Positions 7,140 through 16,060 of a stretch of 62,876 nt of DNA are shown here, one piece after another; position 1 is the first letter of the stretch, and the number at the start of each line of letters is the position of its first letter. The position numbers and the translations under genes are program-made. The notes below the pieces were generated by a model. That model had not been told where the DNA came from. It did no database searches and saw only the letters and a list, made by a program, of their open reading frames with translations. Origin of the DNA: a virus; IMG/VR virus record IMGVR_UViG_3300037558_002528, positions 1 through 62,876 of that record; one strand, written 5' to 3'.

Positions 7140-9190
7140 CATTCTGCCGCTCCCTGTGTCACGCTCAGCGCTACGGCCACCGGCCGAACCCAGATCGGCG
7201 CCGCGCTGAGCTGGAACGTCTCGCCGGACCAGGCCAGCAGGAGAGTGCGCCCCATCTCGGAGGCGATGACCTCGGCGGCAGCTGGCGGCACGGCATTGCC
7301 GATGCGCTCGCGCCAGGCTTGATCCGACAGGCCGTCCAGCTCCAGCATCTCTTCCGGATCTACCAGCGACTGCAGTGCGGCCAGCTCCAAGGTCGTGAAG
7401 GGGCGGTGCCAGGTGCCGTCCGGCGCACGGATGACGCAGACTAGCTTGTCGGCCGCCGCCGGCATGCGCGGATCGGCGACCGACCAGCGGCCGTTGTCGT
7501 AGCTGGCCGCCGAGGCGACGGCGCCAGAGTGCGCATCCATGGGCAGCACGCCATAGTGGCCACCGGTCAAGTAGTGGTCGCCCTTCTGGGGAATGCCGGC
7601 CGGGCGCGGGTCGGCAACAGCGTACGCGCCGGTGTCATCGCCGCCGATCACGGTGCCGCTCGCGCCATCCCACTGCGCCACGGGATACTTGCTGAACAAC
7701 TTTCCCTCGCGTGCAGCACGCGGATCGGCGACCGCAAAGGCTCCTTGGCCCGTGGTGCTGCCGCTGATCACTGTGCCCGCTGGATCCTGCCAAGGCGTGA
7801 CGCCATACTTTCCGAACGACTCACCAGCGCGCCGAGGATCCGCCACGGCCTGGCCGCCAGAGCTTGGGCCGTGTCCGGATGTGACGGTACCGGCAGCACG
7901 ATCCCATTCCACCACCCGGTAGACGTTCTTGTGCGTACTCTCGATCGCGCCAGCGCGCGGGTCTGCCACTGAGAAGGTGCCCTGTCCAGGCGACTTGACA
8001 CCGATCACCGCGCCAGACGATTCGCGCCAGTCCAGCACGCCATACTGCTGATATTCGGCGGCACCCGCCGCAGCGCGGGGATCAGCCACTGCGAAGCGCC
8101 CGTTTGATGGCAGGGACTCTCCGGCCACGGCGCCCGAGGTATCGGTCCATGCATTGACTCCGTATCCGGCCGAGTAGAGTTCCTGGCGCGGATCTGCCAC
8201 CGCGAAGGAACCATTGTTCGGCAGGCTGCGGCCGGTCACGGTGCCGCGAGGCTCTTGCCAGTCATCGACGCCCAGGAAGCCGCCGTTGCGGTTCTCCGGC
8301 ACGATCAGGTAATCGCGCAGGTGGCCGTCCTCGATCGCTAGGCGGTTGAGGCTGCGCCAGTCCTTGCCAGCCTCCACGAACGCCAGGCGGACCCAAGTCT
8401 TCCACTGCAGCGACGGGATACGGTGCATCGGGCCGCCGGCCGGATCACCCGGGAGCGGCATCCGGCCCAAGATATCGCCCACCGCCAGCAGGCTGCGCTT
8501 CGGCGGTTCGTAGAGGAAGTTCGGCACCTTGGCCATGTGGCGGCCGACCAGCAGGAAGCGCTTGCGGCTCTGGGCCAGGCCGCCGATCTCGCCGCAGTCG
8601 TGAGTGGTCTCGGCGGTCGCATAGCCATACTGGCGCAGCAGCGCAACGATCTGGTCCAGCAGATGGCGACCGCGCGTGGCGATGCGCGGCACGTTCTCGA
8701 AGATGATCAGCTCCGGGGGATCGTCGGCCCAGGCCTCCAGCATAAGCCAGACGCCGCGCAGGGTCAGGCGGTTGAGTGCTTGGTATTTGTCGGTCTTGCT
8801 CTTGCCCTCGGCCAGCAGGCCGGAGAAGCCCTTGCACGGTGCAGAGAGAAACACGATATGCGGGCGCTCGCCGCTGGCAGCGCGGCGGATGTCGGCGGGG
8901 AGGGCCTCACGCCAACCAGGCGGCGGCATGTGACCGTGGAAGGCAAGGTACTGGTCCAGGTCGAACAGGTCCAGGGTCGTGGCCGGCACGCCCACCAGGC
9001 GGCCGAAATCGCGGTTCGCAGCGGCGTCCACGTCCACGCTGCCGATGCAGCGGAACTTGGCTACCATGTTGCCCACGCGGGCGCAGGCCCGGCTGAAGCC
9101 ACGTGCGCCGCCGCCGATGGCGCCGAACAGGTGGAAGTGGCGGATCTCGCGCACGTCGTCTTTGATGCCGGTGAAGGTGTCGCGCTTCAT
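7133..9190 (-). CDS. DNA cytosine-C5 methyltransferase with seven VADPR repeats
   Basis: 685 residues, well above the 350-450 usual for the family. Motif I is LFGAIGGGARGFSRA (21-35). The catalytic PC of motif IV is at 118-119 (SAPCKGFSG), motif VI ENV at 165-167, motif VIII QSRKRFLLVGR at 207-217 and the C-terminal motif RIGNAVPP at 629-636. Between motifs VIII and X, where the target-recognition domain lies, residues 308-575 hold seven diverged repeats of about 40 residues each ending in VADPR. It methylates cytosine at C5; the target sequence is unknown. Likely protects phage DNA from host restriction. Confidence 0.92.
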   Translation of the reverse strand: MKRDTFTGIKDDVREIRHFHLFGAIGGGARGFSRACARVGNMVAKFRCIGSVDVDAAANRDFGRLVGVPATTLDLFDLDQYLAFHGHMPPPGWREALPADIRRAASGERPHIVFLSAPCKGFSGLLAEGKSKTDKYQALNRLTLRGVWLMLEAWADDPPELIIFENVPRIATRGRHLLDQIVALLRQYGYATAETTHDCGEIGGLAQSRKRFLLVGRHMAKVPNFLYEPPKRSLLAVGDILGRMPLPGDPAGGPMHRIPSLQWKTWVRLAFVEAGKDWRSLNRLAIEDGHLRDYLIVPENRNGGFLGVDDWQEPRGTVTGRSLPNNGSFAVADPRQELYSAGYGVNAWTDTSGAVAGESLPSNGRFAVADPRAAAGAAEYQQYGVLDWRESSGAVIGVKSPGQGTFSVADPRAGAIESTHKNVYRVVEWDRAAGTVTSGHGPSSGGQAVADPRRAGESFGKYGVTPWQDPAGTVISGSTTGQGAFAVADPRAAREGKLFSKYPVAQWDGASGTVIGGDDTGAYAVADPRPAGIPQKGDHYLTGGHYGVLPMDAHSGAVASAASYDNGRWSVADPRMPAAADKLVCVIRAPDGTWHRPFTTLELAALQSLVDPEEMLELDGLSDQAWRERIGNAVPPAAAEVIASEMGRTLLLAWSGETFQLSAAPIWVRPVAVALSVTQGAAECY
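7466..8269 (-). repeat. Seven tandem protein-coding repeats in the methyltransferase recognition region
   Basis: Units share W-x3-SG-[TA]-V-x(8-11)-G-x-FAVADPR. VADPR occurs at residues 331, 368, 408, 449, 487, 525 and 571, spaced 37, 40, 41, 38, 38 and 46 residues. The DNA of the units has diverged, so this is an old duplication and not an assembly artefact. Confidence 0.9.
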
Positions 9191-9222
9191 GCTACGATCG
9201 CTCCAAAAAATGAGGGGGTCTT

Positions 9223-9912
9223 ATGCGTGAATGGTGGGACGAGTGGTACAACAAGTACGCAGCCATTGCCCTGGTGGTCGCGGGTGGCTACGGCGGCTAT
9301 CACGCCTATTGCTGGAGCAATCTCACGTCTTCCGACTGGGGGACATGGTTCGGCGCCATCTTCACTGCGCTGGCGTTCGGCGGCACTATCTTCTTGGCGA
9401 CGAAGGAAAGTCGTGATCGCAGCAGAGAGCAATGGGATACGGCCGTAGTGTTGGCTGCAGGCATTTTGGAGCGCATAGTTGCGATCCAAAATGCAATAAA
9501 GGGCGTCGACCAGTCGATTGAAGCCGCGCTGGAGGAGATTAGGGAGAATGCGGATCCGCAGACCCATGCGGCGACGCACTTCCTCGACTTTGCAGGTCGA
9601 GTGCATAAGGCATTGGCTGAGTGCCCGAAAATCACGGTTGAGGAACTCAAGGGCATTGTTATCCTCCCGGAGCAGTGCGCCGGGCATCTTGCGGCTACTG
9701 CTCAACGAATCGAAATGGTGAGTACCGATGCACGAAAGATCTACTGGGGAGCCGCACCTCCCGGTCTCAATCCGATTGCCTACCTCTTCGGAACGCAGCG
9801 AAACCTTGCTGCTTGTAAGATATCTCTGCGTCGTGCAGAGCGGGTCTGCCGTAAGGCAATTGCCGGGATAAATGCTGATCTCGTAGACCCCGATACGGCG
9901 AAAGCTGATTAG
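9223..9912 (+). CDS. Two-TM membrane protein, plus-strand cargo gene
   Basis: 229 residues with GAGGGGG before the ATG. Two membrane helices lie near the N-terminus (about residues 13-32 and 40-58), followed by a long soluble helical region (ILERIVAIQNAIKGV and beyond). It is transcribed against the leftward operon and ends 8 bp from the stop of the convergent ATPase gene. Isolated membrane proteins of this kind in prophages are often exclusion or defence factors; nothing in the sequence proves that. Confidence 0.7.
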   Translation: MREWWDEWYNKYAAIALVVAGGYGGYHAYCWSNLTSSDWGTWFGAIFTALAFGGTIFLATKESRDRSREQWDTAVVLAAGILERIVAIQNAIKGVDQSIEAALEEIRENADPQTHAATHFLDFAGRVHKALAECPKITVEELKGIVILPEQCAGHLAATAQRIEMVSTDARKIYWGAAPPGLNPIAYLFGTQRNLAACKISLRRAERVCRKAIAGINADLVDPDTAKAD

Positions 9913-9920
9913 CGTCGGGC

Positions 9921-11714
9921 TCATGCAGCCTCCCGCAGCGCCTCGATCACCCCATTGGCGATCCAGTACGAGGTGAAAGTAGGTGGGAGCTGGGCGGGCA
10001 ACTGCTTGAGCGTGCCGAACACCAACGCAGTTTCGATGTGGCCTTCCTCGGCCAGAGCATGGAGCCAGTTGATAGCATCCGAGCGGCCCGGCAGGTCCAG
10101 CACATCGAAGCGGTCCAGCATCAGGATGCGCAGGCCGGTCACCTGGGCGACAGCCTGGGCGATCATGGCATCGGTGCGCCATTGCTCGGACTCCGAGAGC
10201 AGGGCATAGGCGCGGCCGCCGGCGGTGATCGCCATATCGGCATCAATGTAGACGGATGCCCAGCCGCTGAAGGCCGCCGAGGCGGTGAGGGCGCTGTTGA
10301 TCGGCTTCAGTGCTTCGGCCAGCAGCTCGCCGGGGATGCCGTCGGGTGCGCAGGCATCGGCCACGGCCAGCCACGCCTTGACCTCTTCGTGCACCTTGGT
10401 GGCCTGGGCGGTCAGGGTGTCGGCGGCGTCCAAGGCACGCTGGGCGGCAGCGGCCGCCTCGATCGCTGCGGTCATTTCGGTCAGGCCAGCCCGCAGTTCG
10501 GCAAGATCGTCCTCCAGGGCCTTGATACCAGCCGAATGGTCGATGTCGAAATCCGTCTGCGCTTCCAGCTCGGCCAGGCGCTGGTCGGCACCGGTGGCAG
10601 CATCGAAATCCCGCCTCAGGTTCTTGACGCGGTTCTGCAGCACCTCCAGGCCACGTTCGTACTCAGGAAGTGAGTTCTTGGCATCGATGTCGACTTCGCC
10701 GACCGGCTTGATCGGTCCATGAGCGGCCTCGTAGGCATCCAGAGCAGCCAGGGCAGGGCGGTAGATATCATCGTCCTCGCCGCTGGCCTTGTAGGGGAAT
10801 TTCTCGACCATGCCATCCAGCGCATAGGCCAGGTCATGTACCAGGCCCAGCGGGCGGCCGCCAACGGCGCGGGTGCGCATGGCCACGACCTCCGGCTCGT
10901 ACTTGGCCAGCTCCTCTTCTGCACGCTTCAGGTTGCCGCTGATGTCGGGGGCCTTCTTGGAGAGTTCGCGCAGCTCGATGCGGCGCTGCTTGGCCTGCGC
11001 CTGGGCATTGTGCTTCGCGCGGGCCTCGCCGATCTGTCCATTGATCTTGTCGATTTCCTGGCGCACCTTGGCCACGTCCTCGGCGGTGTGTTCCACTGCC
11101 GGCACCGTCGGCTTCTTAGCTGCCCAGCCATCGCTGGCCACGCCGCCCCAGTGCGCGCCGGTGATCTGCTGCCAGGCACCTTTCTTCTTCTTCGCCCCTT
11201 CAGCCGCGAAGTCCTTGCCGGCCGGGAAGCCGGTGCGCAGGACTGGAATGACCGTATTCACCATCTGCGGATCGAGGTTGCGCGCGAGCAGGCGCTTCTT
11301 GATTTCCTCGGGCGACAGTTTGGTACCGCTGATAGCGAAGAGGAACGCGCGGCGTTCGTCATCCTTCATGGCGGCGAAGCGCTGGCCGTTCAGGGCCACG
11401 CCGATAGCCGCGCCAGTGGGCAGTCCATCCGAGACCTGGGACGCGCCCTTGGGCAGGTTGAATGCGTAGCTGCGGCCATCATCCAGGCCGACCAGCACGC
11501 CGCCGGCCTTGGAACCGGAATATACCAACGCCGGATATTCCTTCTTCAGCTTGGCACGCACGACTTCGCCGCTGATGGCCATGCGTACCGCTTCCTGCAC
11601 GCTGGACTTGCCCGAGCCATTACGGCCGGCGATCAGGGCGACGGGGGTGTGCAGCTTGATTTCGACCGAGCGTGCGCCCAGCACGTTATCGACTTGCAGA
11701 GTGGTGATTTTCAT
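9921..11714 (-). CDS. SMC/RecF/Rad50-like AAA ATPase
   Basis: 597 residues. Walker A is AGRNGSGKSS (29-38) in a RecF/SbcC-type N-terminus (MKITTLQVDNVLGARSVEIK). The middle is helical with coiled-coil potential (GLEVLQNRVKNLRRDFDAA), and a Walker-B-like LRILMLDRFDVLD lies near the C-terminus. It probably moves on or tethers DNA ends together with the nucleases encoded just upstream in the same operon. AAGGAAG precedes the ATG. Confidence 0.82.
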   Translation of the reverse strand: MKITTLQVDNVLGARSVEIKLHTPVALIAGRNGSGKSSVQEAVRMAISGEVVRAKLKKEYPALVYSGSKAGGVLVGLDDGRSYAFNLPKGASQVSDGLPTGAAIGVALNGQRFAAMKDDERRAFLFAISGTKLSPEEIKKRLLARNLDPQMVNTVIPVLRTGFPAGKDFAAEGAKKKKGAWQQITGAHWGGVASDGWAAKKPTVPAVEHTAEDVAKVRQEIDKINGQIGEARAKHNAQAQAKQRRIELRELSKKAPDISGNLKRAEEELAKYEPEVVAMRTRAVGGRPLGLVHDLAYALDGMVEKFPYKASGEDDDIYRPALAALDAYEAAHGPIKPVGEVDIDAKNSLPEYERGLEVLQNRVKNLRRDFDAATGADQRLAELEAQTDFDIDHSAGIKALEDDLAELRAGLTEMTAAIEAAAAAQRALDAADTLTAQATKVHEEVKAWLAVADACAPDGIPGELLAEALKPINSALTASAAFSGWASVYIDADMAITAGGRAYALLSESEQWRTDAMIAQAVAQVTGLRILMLDRFDVLDLPGRSDAINWLHALAEEGHIETALVFGTLKQLPAQLPPTFTSYWIANGVIEALREAA

Positions 11715-11770
11715 CGTAGTGCTTCCTTGTTGTTGTCGAGGCGGGCCGCACTGGGCGGCCGTCCTGCTGG

Positions 11771-12457
11771 TTATTCGACTTGGTACTGGCCCTGGCCAGT
11801 GGATTCCGGCGGATTGACTTCGCGGAAGTCCGGATCCTGGCCGCCGTCACCATCGTGACCGTCCAGCTGCAGGTTGCCGGTCTGGTCATCGTCGTCCGGG
11901 TCTTGAGCGGGCTGGCTGCCGCTGAAGTGGTCTTCCAGGTTCTGCCGGCGTTTTTTCTTGACCTGCTGTTCCTCGAAAGTCTTCTTCTCCGCTGGCGGGA
12001 TCAGGCTGATGTGCACCTCCTTGTTCAGCAGGGTGCTCAGCTTGGCGATGTCTTCCGGTGTGGCGCGGGCGCGCACGATGTATTCCATGTCCACCGCTGC
12101 CTTATCCTTCATCAGGAAGTGCACCTTGTTGATGTCGGCCTCGGTAAGCTTGATCTCGGACGGGCCGCCGGTGCCGGTGTGGGCGACGAAGGTGTAATCC
12201 TCCAGCGTGCCCTTCCAGGGGAAGCGAGGCATGGGCAGGCGCAGGACTGTCAGGCGTTCGCCGCTGACCATGTCGGTCTGGCCATCGCCCTTGTAGAAGG
12301 CCGGGCGCAGCTCTTCGTGGAAGTGGTCGAGCACATCGTTTTCCATCGGCGCCGAGACACCGATATCGACGGCGCCATGCTCTTCGCCTTTCTCGTCGGT
12401 CTCGTTGCGGAAATTCAGGCCGGTGATCTTCACCATCTTGTTTTCAATCTGGAACAT
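11771..12457 (-). CDS. Phage recombination-operon protein, function unknown
   Basis: 228 residues, GGAGAAACGA before the ATG. The N-terminal 160 residues look like a mixed alpha/beta domain (MVKITGLNFRNETDEKGEEH); the last 60 are acidic and disordered (DPDDDDQTGNLQLDG). An acidic tail plus position between ATPase and exonuclease resembles single-strand-DNA-binding partners in phage recombination cassettes, but I cannot confirm an OB fold. Confidence 0.6.
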   Translation of the reverse strand: MFQIENKMVKITGLNFRNETDEKGEEHGAVDIGVSAPMENDVLDHFHEELRPAFYKGDGQTDMVSGERLTVLRLPMPRFPWKGTLEDYTFVAHTGTGGPSEIKLTEADINKVHFLMKDKAAVDMEYIVRARATPEDIAKLSTLLNKEVHISLIPPAEKKTFEEQQVKKKRRQNLEDHFSGSQPAQDPDDDDQTGNLQLDGHDGDGGQDPDFREVNPPESTGQGQYQVE

Positions 12458-12492
12458 TCGTTTCTCCGTAGTTGCAGGGTGGTGGTGGGCGA

Positions 12493-13122
12493 TCAGGGGG
12501 CGGCCTGGGTGTTGCGGTCCTGCAGCGCGAAGAAGATGACGCGGCAGGCGGCCACATCGGCACCAGCATCGTGCGCGTTCTGCAGCGGCTGGCCGGTGAA
12601 GAATTCATAGGCCTCGGAGAGCTTTGGCTGCTTGGGGTTGTTGCGGCCCGCCTTTACCATGGCCGGGGAGGGCGGCAGGTTCACGATGTTGGTGGACGAG
12701 GTGCAGGTGCAGAAAGCAGGGCCAGCCTTCCAGTGGTCGGCGAAGGCGGCATCACGGTGGCGCATGCAGGCGATGCGCACCAGGCGAGCGTCAAACTGCT
12801 CGTTGTGGGCGATGCGGCCGTGCGTGGCCATTGCCCACATGCTGAAGAACATATCCAGCACCACTTTGGCGTCCAGGCCGAACATGGCGGCACGCTCGGT
12901 GCTGACACCGGTCAGGGCCTCGACGTCAGGAGGGATGACCCAGCCGGCCGGCTTGATCAGCTGGCTCATGCTGGCCACCGTGCGGCGGGTATCGAGGTCG
13001 ACCAGGTCGGCGGCCAGTTGGAAGATATGGGGCTGGCGCGGGTCCTCGGACGGTTCCTTGAAGAGGGGCAGGCCGGTGGTCTCGGTATCGTAGAAGAGAG
13101 CAGTGCGCATGGTGGCGATCAT
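12493..13122 (-). CDS. DEDDh 3'-5' exonuclease (DnaQ-like)
   Basis: 209 residues. Exo I is FYDTETTGLP with D12 and E14, Exo II is AHNEQFDARL with D111, Exo III is HDAGADVA with H184 and D189, giving the complete DEDDh set. Degrades DNA or RNA 3'-5' using two metal ions. The start at 13122 lies 2 bp past the upstream stop; an internal Met at 13110 is an alternative. Probably processes recombination or repair intermediates. Confidence 0.9.
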   Translation of the reverse strand: MIATMRTALFYDTETTGLPLFKEPSEDPRQPHIFQLAADLVDLDTRRTVASMSQLIKPAGWVIPPDVEALTGVSTERAAMFGLDAKVVLDMFFSMWAMATHGRIAHNEQFDARLVRIACMRHRDAAFADHWKAGPAFCTCTSSTNIVNLPPSPAMVKAGRNNPKQPKLSEAYEFFTGQPLQNAHDAGADVAACRVIFFALQDRNTQAAP

Positions 13123-13124
13123 CC

Positions 13125-14291
13125 TTATTCGGCGGTGTAGGTCTGCTGCGGCTTGGCGCGGCGGGTGGTGGTGCCGGCGGCAACCGGCTGAGTGGCGAAG
13201 GCTTCCTTGCGCTCGCGGTAGAAGGCGCGCAGTTCTTCCTGCTGGGCAGGGTCGGGCACATCGCCGATCAGGTCTGCGGCAACGTCCAGGACATCCGAAT
13301 CGGTCGCCTTTTCGAGAGAGTCGCGCACCTTGGCATAGGACAGCCCTTGGTCCTGGCCGCCGCCATCCTTCTGCTGGCCCTGGGCTGCCTGCTGGCTGGT
13401 CTCACCAGCAGGCCCGGCTGCCGTGCCGGTTTGGGCTGCCCCAGTTTCCTGCTGGGGACTTGCGGGGGAGTTCGGGTTGTCGTCTTCTTCGTCTTCGGCG
13501 TGAGAGGGTGCTGCAGCACTGCCCTGCGAAGGTGTGCGCAAATGGTTGATGTCTGCGGCCGGACGCGACTGCGCTTCGGGCATTTCGATATCGATGATGT
13601 CTGCAGCCTCCTCAACGGTCTGCAGGCCCATCAACAGCTCGGGGGCATAGAGCTTTCCGAAGAAACTAGCGGTCCGGTAGCGAAGCATCACCTCTGGCAT
13701 GGTCTGCCACTTGGATCCGCTCTTGCCGTACCAGCCTTCCTTGACCGCCATTTCGATCGAGACACGCGGGCTGTCGATACGTGCGCCCGTCTCGCGCTCG
13801 ATTGCCCAGGCGATGCATTCCAGGTTAGGGACAGTCACCTTGTGCTTGGTGGTCACGCGCTCACGGTTCACCCATTTGGTAGTCTCGTACTCGACTTCTT
13901 TCGGCCCAAGGTCCTTGAGGTCGAAGCGCAACGGAGAGAAGCGGCCGCAGCCGTTGATGGCGGCGATGATCCACTGTGAAGACCAAGAAGGACGGCCCTC
14001 GACGATGTACAGGTTCTGCATGACCATCAGAGGGTCAGCGCCCATGCGCTGGGCCATATTCAGTGACACCACGCAGTTGGCCAGGGCATTGGGATTTTCT
14101 CCCTTCTTTTCGTCCCATTGCCGGTAAGCCGCCGGCACCAGGGTGGATGAGGAAAGGAGTCGTGCCGCACGCTGCATGAGCTCGAAGGACTGCAGGCTGC
14201 CGAAGCCCATGGTCACTGCCGGCATGCTCTGTTCACGCGGCGATGGGCTCTTAATTTCCTGCAGGGTGGTGGTTTGCTGCTGTTGGGACAT
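13125..14291 (-). CDS. Putative RecT-like single-strand annealing protein
   Basis: 388 residues from MSQQQQTTTLQ; GGAGAG precedes this ATG. The core (VVSLNMAQRMGADPLMVMQN, then RPSWSSQWIIAAINGCGRFS) resembles RecT/Bet-type annealing proteins, and residues about 255-330 are a Gln/Ala/Pro-rich linker. The assignment rests mostly on the pairing with a RecB-like nuclease directly upstream, the classic exonuclease-annealase pair. A different early protein remains possible. Confidence 0.6.
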   Translation of the reverse strand: MSQQQQTTTLQEIKSPSPREQSMPAVTMGFGSLQSFELMQRAARLLSSSTLVPAAYRQWDEKKGENPNALANCVVSLNMAQRMGADPLMVMQNLYIVEGRPSWSSQWIIAAINGCGRFSPLRFDLKDLGPKEVEYETTKWVNRERVTTKHKVTVPNLECIAWAIERETGARIDSPRVSIEMAVKEGWYGKSGSKWQTMPEVMLRYRTASFFGKLYAPELLMGLQTVEEAADIIDIEMPEAQSRPAADINHLRTPSQGSAAAPSHAEDEEDDNPNSPASPQQETGAAQTGTAAGPAGETSQQAAQGQQKDGGGQDQGLSYAKVRDSLEKATDSDVLDVAADLIGDVPDPAQQEELRAFYRERKEAFATQPVAAGTTTRRAKPQQTYTAE

Positions 14292-14314
14292 GATCTCTCC
14301 AGATTGAAGGTGGG

Positions 14315-15115
14315 TCATTCGTGGTACATGCACGTGTTCCAGCGCGCGCAGTACTTGGGGCTGCACAGCTGGGACTGCGGGTTGGGATAAAAAAGGCCGG
14401 TCTGGAACATCACGGCGGCATACTCGATCAGGCCCTTCTGGGTTTCGGTGCCGACCATGACCCGCTTGGCATCGAAGATGCGTGACACGCCGACATTGGC
14501 CGAGGCCGTCGTTTGCAGCGCGATGATCTGGGCGCCGTCGGTAGGTTCGCCGTCGGTGTTCTCGGACATGAGCTGGTAGGCGCCGAGCTGGGCGGCACGG
14601 CCTTGGGTGTTCACCTCGCCGTTCGCAATTACCCGGGCACCGGTCTTGATGTCGGGGATGATCTTGCGGCCATCCACGCGCGCCACCCGGGCCCGGTCCA
14701 TGGTGCCGGTCAGGCGCACCAGGATCCCGTTGCCGCAATCAATCACCAGCGGCTCCAGTGCCATTTCGACGGACTGGTAGTCCATGTGCGGTGCGATCTG
14801 CGAGCAGTAGCGGGCCAGCAGCTTCAGGCCGATGGCTTCGCCCTCGCGCGGCTTCAGGTCATCCTGGCTGTAGTCGATTTCCTGCTCAGGGTTATGCAGC
14901 TTCTCTACGAACACACCGGCCGCGTCATCGATGCTTATGGGCGCGCCGTCCAGGTTGGCCTGGTCGTACGCGGCGGTGCCGGCATGGACGGCCGTGCCCA
15001 GCTGTGCGCGGAACCCACTCGGCTTGCGCATGCCCAGGATGTGTTCGCCTTCCCAGCGGTGGGCGCAATCAAAGAGGGAGCCCCAGGAGGAGGCGCGGAC
15101 GCGGATCTCGCTCAT
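14315..15115 (-). CDS. PD-(D/E)XK exonuclease, Cas4/RecB-like
   Basis: 266 residues. Visible motifs: LGTAVHAG with H44, TGTMDRA with D140, IPDIKTGA with D155-x-K157, then QLGAYQ. Cysteines at 17 and three near the C-terminus (CSPKYCARWNTC) fit the iron-sulfur arrangement of Cas4/AddB-type nucleases. It would resect double-strand ends for the annealing protein encoded 24 bp downstream. GGGAG lies before the ATG. Confidence 0.88.
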   Translation of the reverse strand: MSEIRVRASSWGSLFDCAHRWEGEHILGMRKPSGFRAQLGTAVHAGTAAYDQANLDGAPISIDDAAGVFVEKLHNPEQEIDYSQDDLKPREGEAIGLKLLARYCSQIAPHMDYQSVEMALEPLVIDCGNGILVRLTGTMDRARVARVDGRKIIPDIKTGARVIANGEVNTQGRAAQLGAYQLMSENTDGEPTDGAQIIALQTTASANVGVSRIFDAKRVMVGTETQKGLIEYAAVMFQTGLFYPNPQSQLCSPKYCARWNTCMYHE

Positions 15116-15300
15116 GGCTCGTCTCCCTGCACCGGCGTGGCCAGCTGCGCCAGCTCGGCGGCCGGGAATTTGTGCACCAGGCGCTGGTTCAACTGGAGCA
15201 GGCCAGCTTCCTCGGCGCGCCGGTCGGAGTCGGTCATCAGCAGGATCACGCCGATCATCAATGCGGCGCCGGCATAGGTGAGGGCGGTGGAGCGCTTCAT
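15112..15300 (-). CDS. Small single-TM protein
   Basis: 62 residues with an N-terminal membrane anchor (LTYAGAALMIGVILLM) and a short cytoplasmic or periplasmic tail. Overlaps the nuclease gene by 4 bp and the upstream gene by 1 bp. Role unknown. Confidence 0.6.
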   Translation of the reverse strand: MKRSTALTYAGAALMIGVILLMTDSDRRAEEAGLLQLNQRLVHKFPAAELAQLATPVQGDEP

Positions 15301-15554
15301 CAGAAATCTCCCTTATTGGGGTCGTGGTCCTCGATGCTCAAGGCGCAGCCGACGAAGGTCGGGCCATTGAGGTCTTCGCGCTCACGGTGCGCGATATAGC
15401 CTTGATGCGCACGGTGTTGGCCGGTCCGCTGCTCTTGCTTGATGGCCTTGCAGCTCTTGCTGCAGAACCGAGCCCAGCCGCGTTTCCGGTCTGCCACGCG
15501 GGCTTCGAAGGGCTTGCCGCAGGTCCTGCATTTGTAGGTAGCCTTCGCAGCCAT
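15300..15554 (-). CDS. Small zinc-finger protein
   Basis: 84 residues from MAAKATYKCRTCG. Two cysteine pairs, CRTCG and FCSKSC, form a treble-clef-like zinc site followed by a basic stretch. TGATG overlap with the HNH gene upstream. Possibly nucleic-acid binding; exact role unknown. Confidence 0.65.
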   Translation of the reverse strand: MAAKATYKCRTCGKPFEARVADRKRGWARFCSKSCKAIKQEQRTGQHRAHQGYIAHREREDLNGPTFVGCALSIEDHDPNKGDF

Positions 15555-16060
15555 CAGGAGGCCCTCCGCAGCACGGCCTTCACATGCAGCGCGATCTTCT
15601 CGGGCGCCGACAGGTAGCCGGCTTCCGCGTTGCACAGCTTGTGCGCAAGGAAAAGGTTGCTGATATGGTTCGGTCCGCCGTGGGTGGCCGGCACCAGGTG
15701 CTCTTCCGATTCTTCCTCGACGGCCACGGGCTCCAGACAGAAGAAGCAGGCTCCGCCATCGCGCTCGCGGATCGCGGCCAGACGCGGCGGGCTCTTTTTC
15801 TTCTTCGGTGAACGGGCATTGCCGCGCCAGGCGGTCCCGGACGTGAAGGCGTCGAACGCCAAGCGGGAGTCGCTACCCACAAAGGTGATCTGGCCCTTGG
15901 CGTTCCGGTAGACGATCTGCACGGATCCATTGGCCGAGAAGCGCAGCAGCTCGTACTCATTGGTGGGCGTGAGCAGTTCCGCGCCGTGCGATGCCAAGAA
16001 GGCCTTGAACGTCTTGGCCTTCCTGCGGAACACCGCTTCTGTGATCGGAGACTCGCTCAT
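15554..16060 (-). CDS. HNH endonuclease
   Basis: 168 residues. C-terminal HNH core: RERDGGACFFCLEPV, then EEHLVPATHGGPNHISNL and HKLCNAEAG, with the cysteines of the zinc knuckle and the catalytic His in EHLVP. The N-terminal half (residues 1-100) is a separate domain I do not recognise. Starts at 16060 (MSESPITEA), overlapping the upstream gene by 4 bp. Confidence 0.82.
   Translation of the reverse strand: MSESPITEAVFRRKAKTFKAFLASHGAELLTPTNEYELLRFSANGSVQIVYRNAKGQITFVGSDSRLAFDAFTSGTAWRGNARSPKKKKSPPRLAAIRERDGGACFFCLEPVAVEEESEEHLVPATHGGPNHISNLFLAHKLCNAEAGYLSAPEKIALHVKAVLRRAS

Noticed and set aside
7466-8269. Assembly artefact in the methyltransferase repeats
   Set aside because: Units differ in sequence and length, so collapsed or expanded reads do not explain them.
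9187-10182. Minus-strand frame opposite the two-TM protein
   Set aside because: Starts inside the convergent ATPase gene and lacks any domain; the plus-strand gene has a good ribosome binding site and membrane helices.
10719-11858. Long plus-strand frame opposite the ATPase
   Set aside because: No recognisable domain; the minus-strand product has a clean Walker A and operon coupling.
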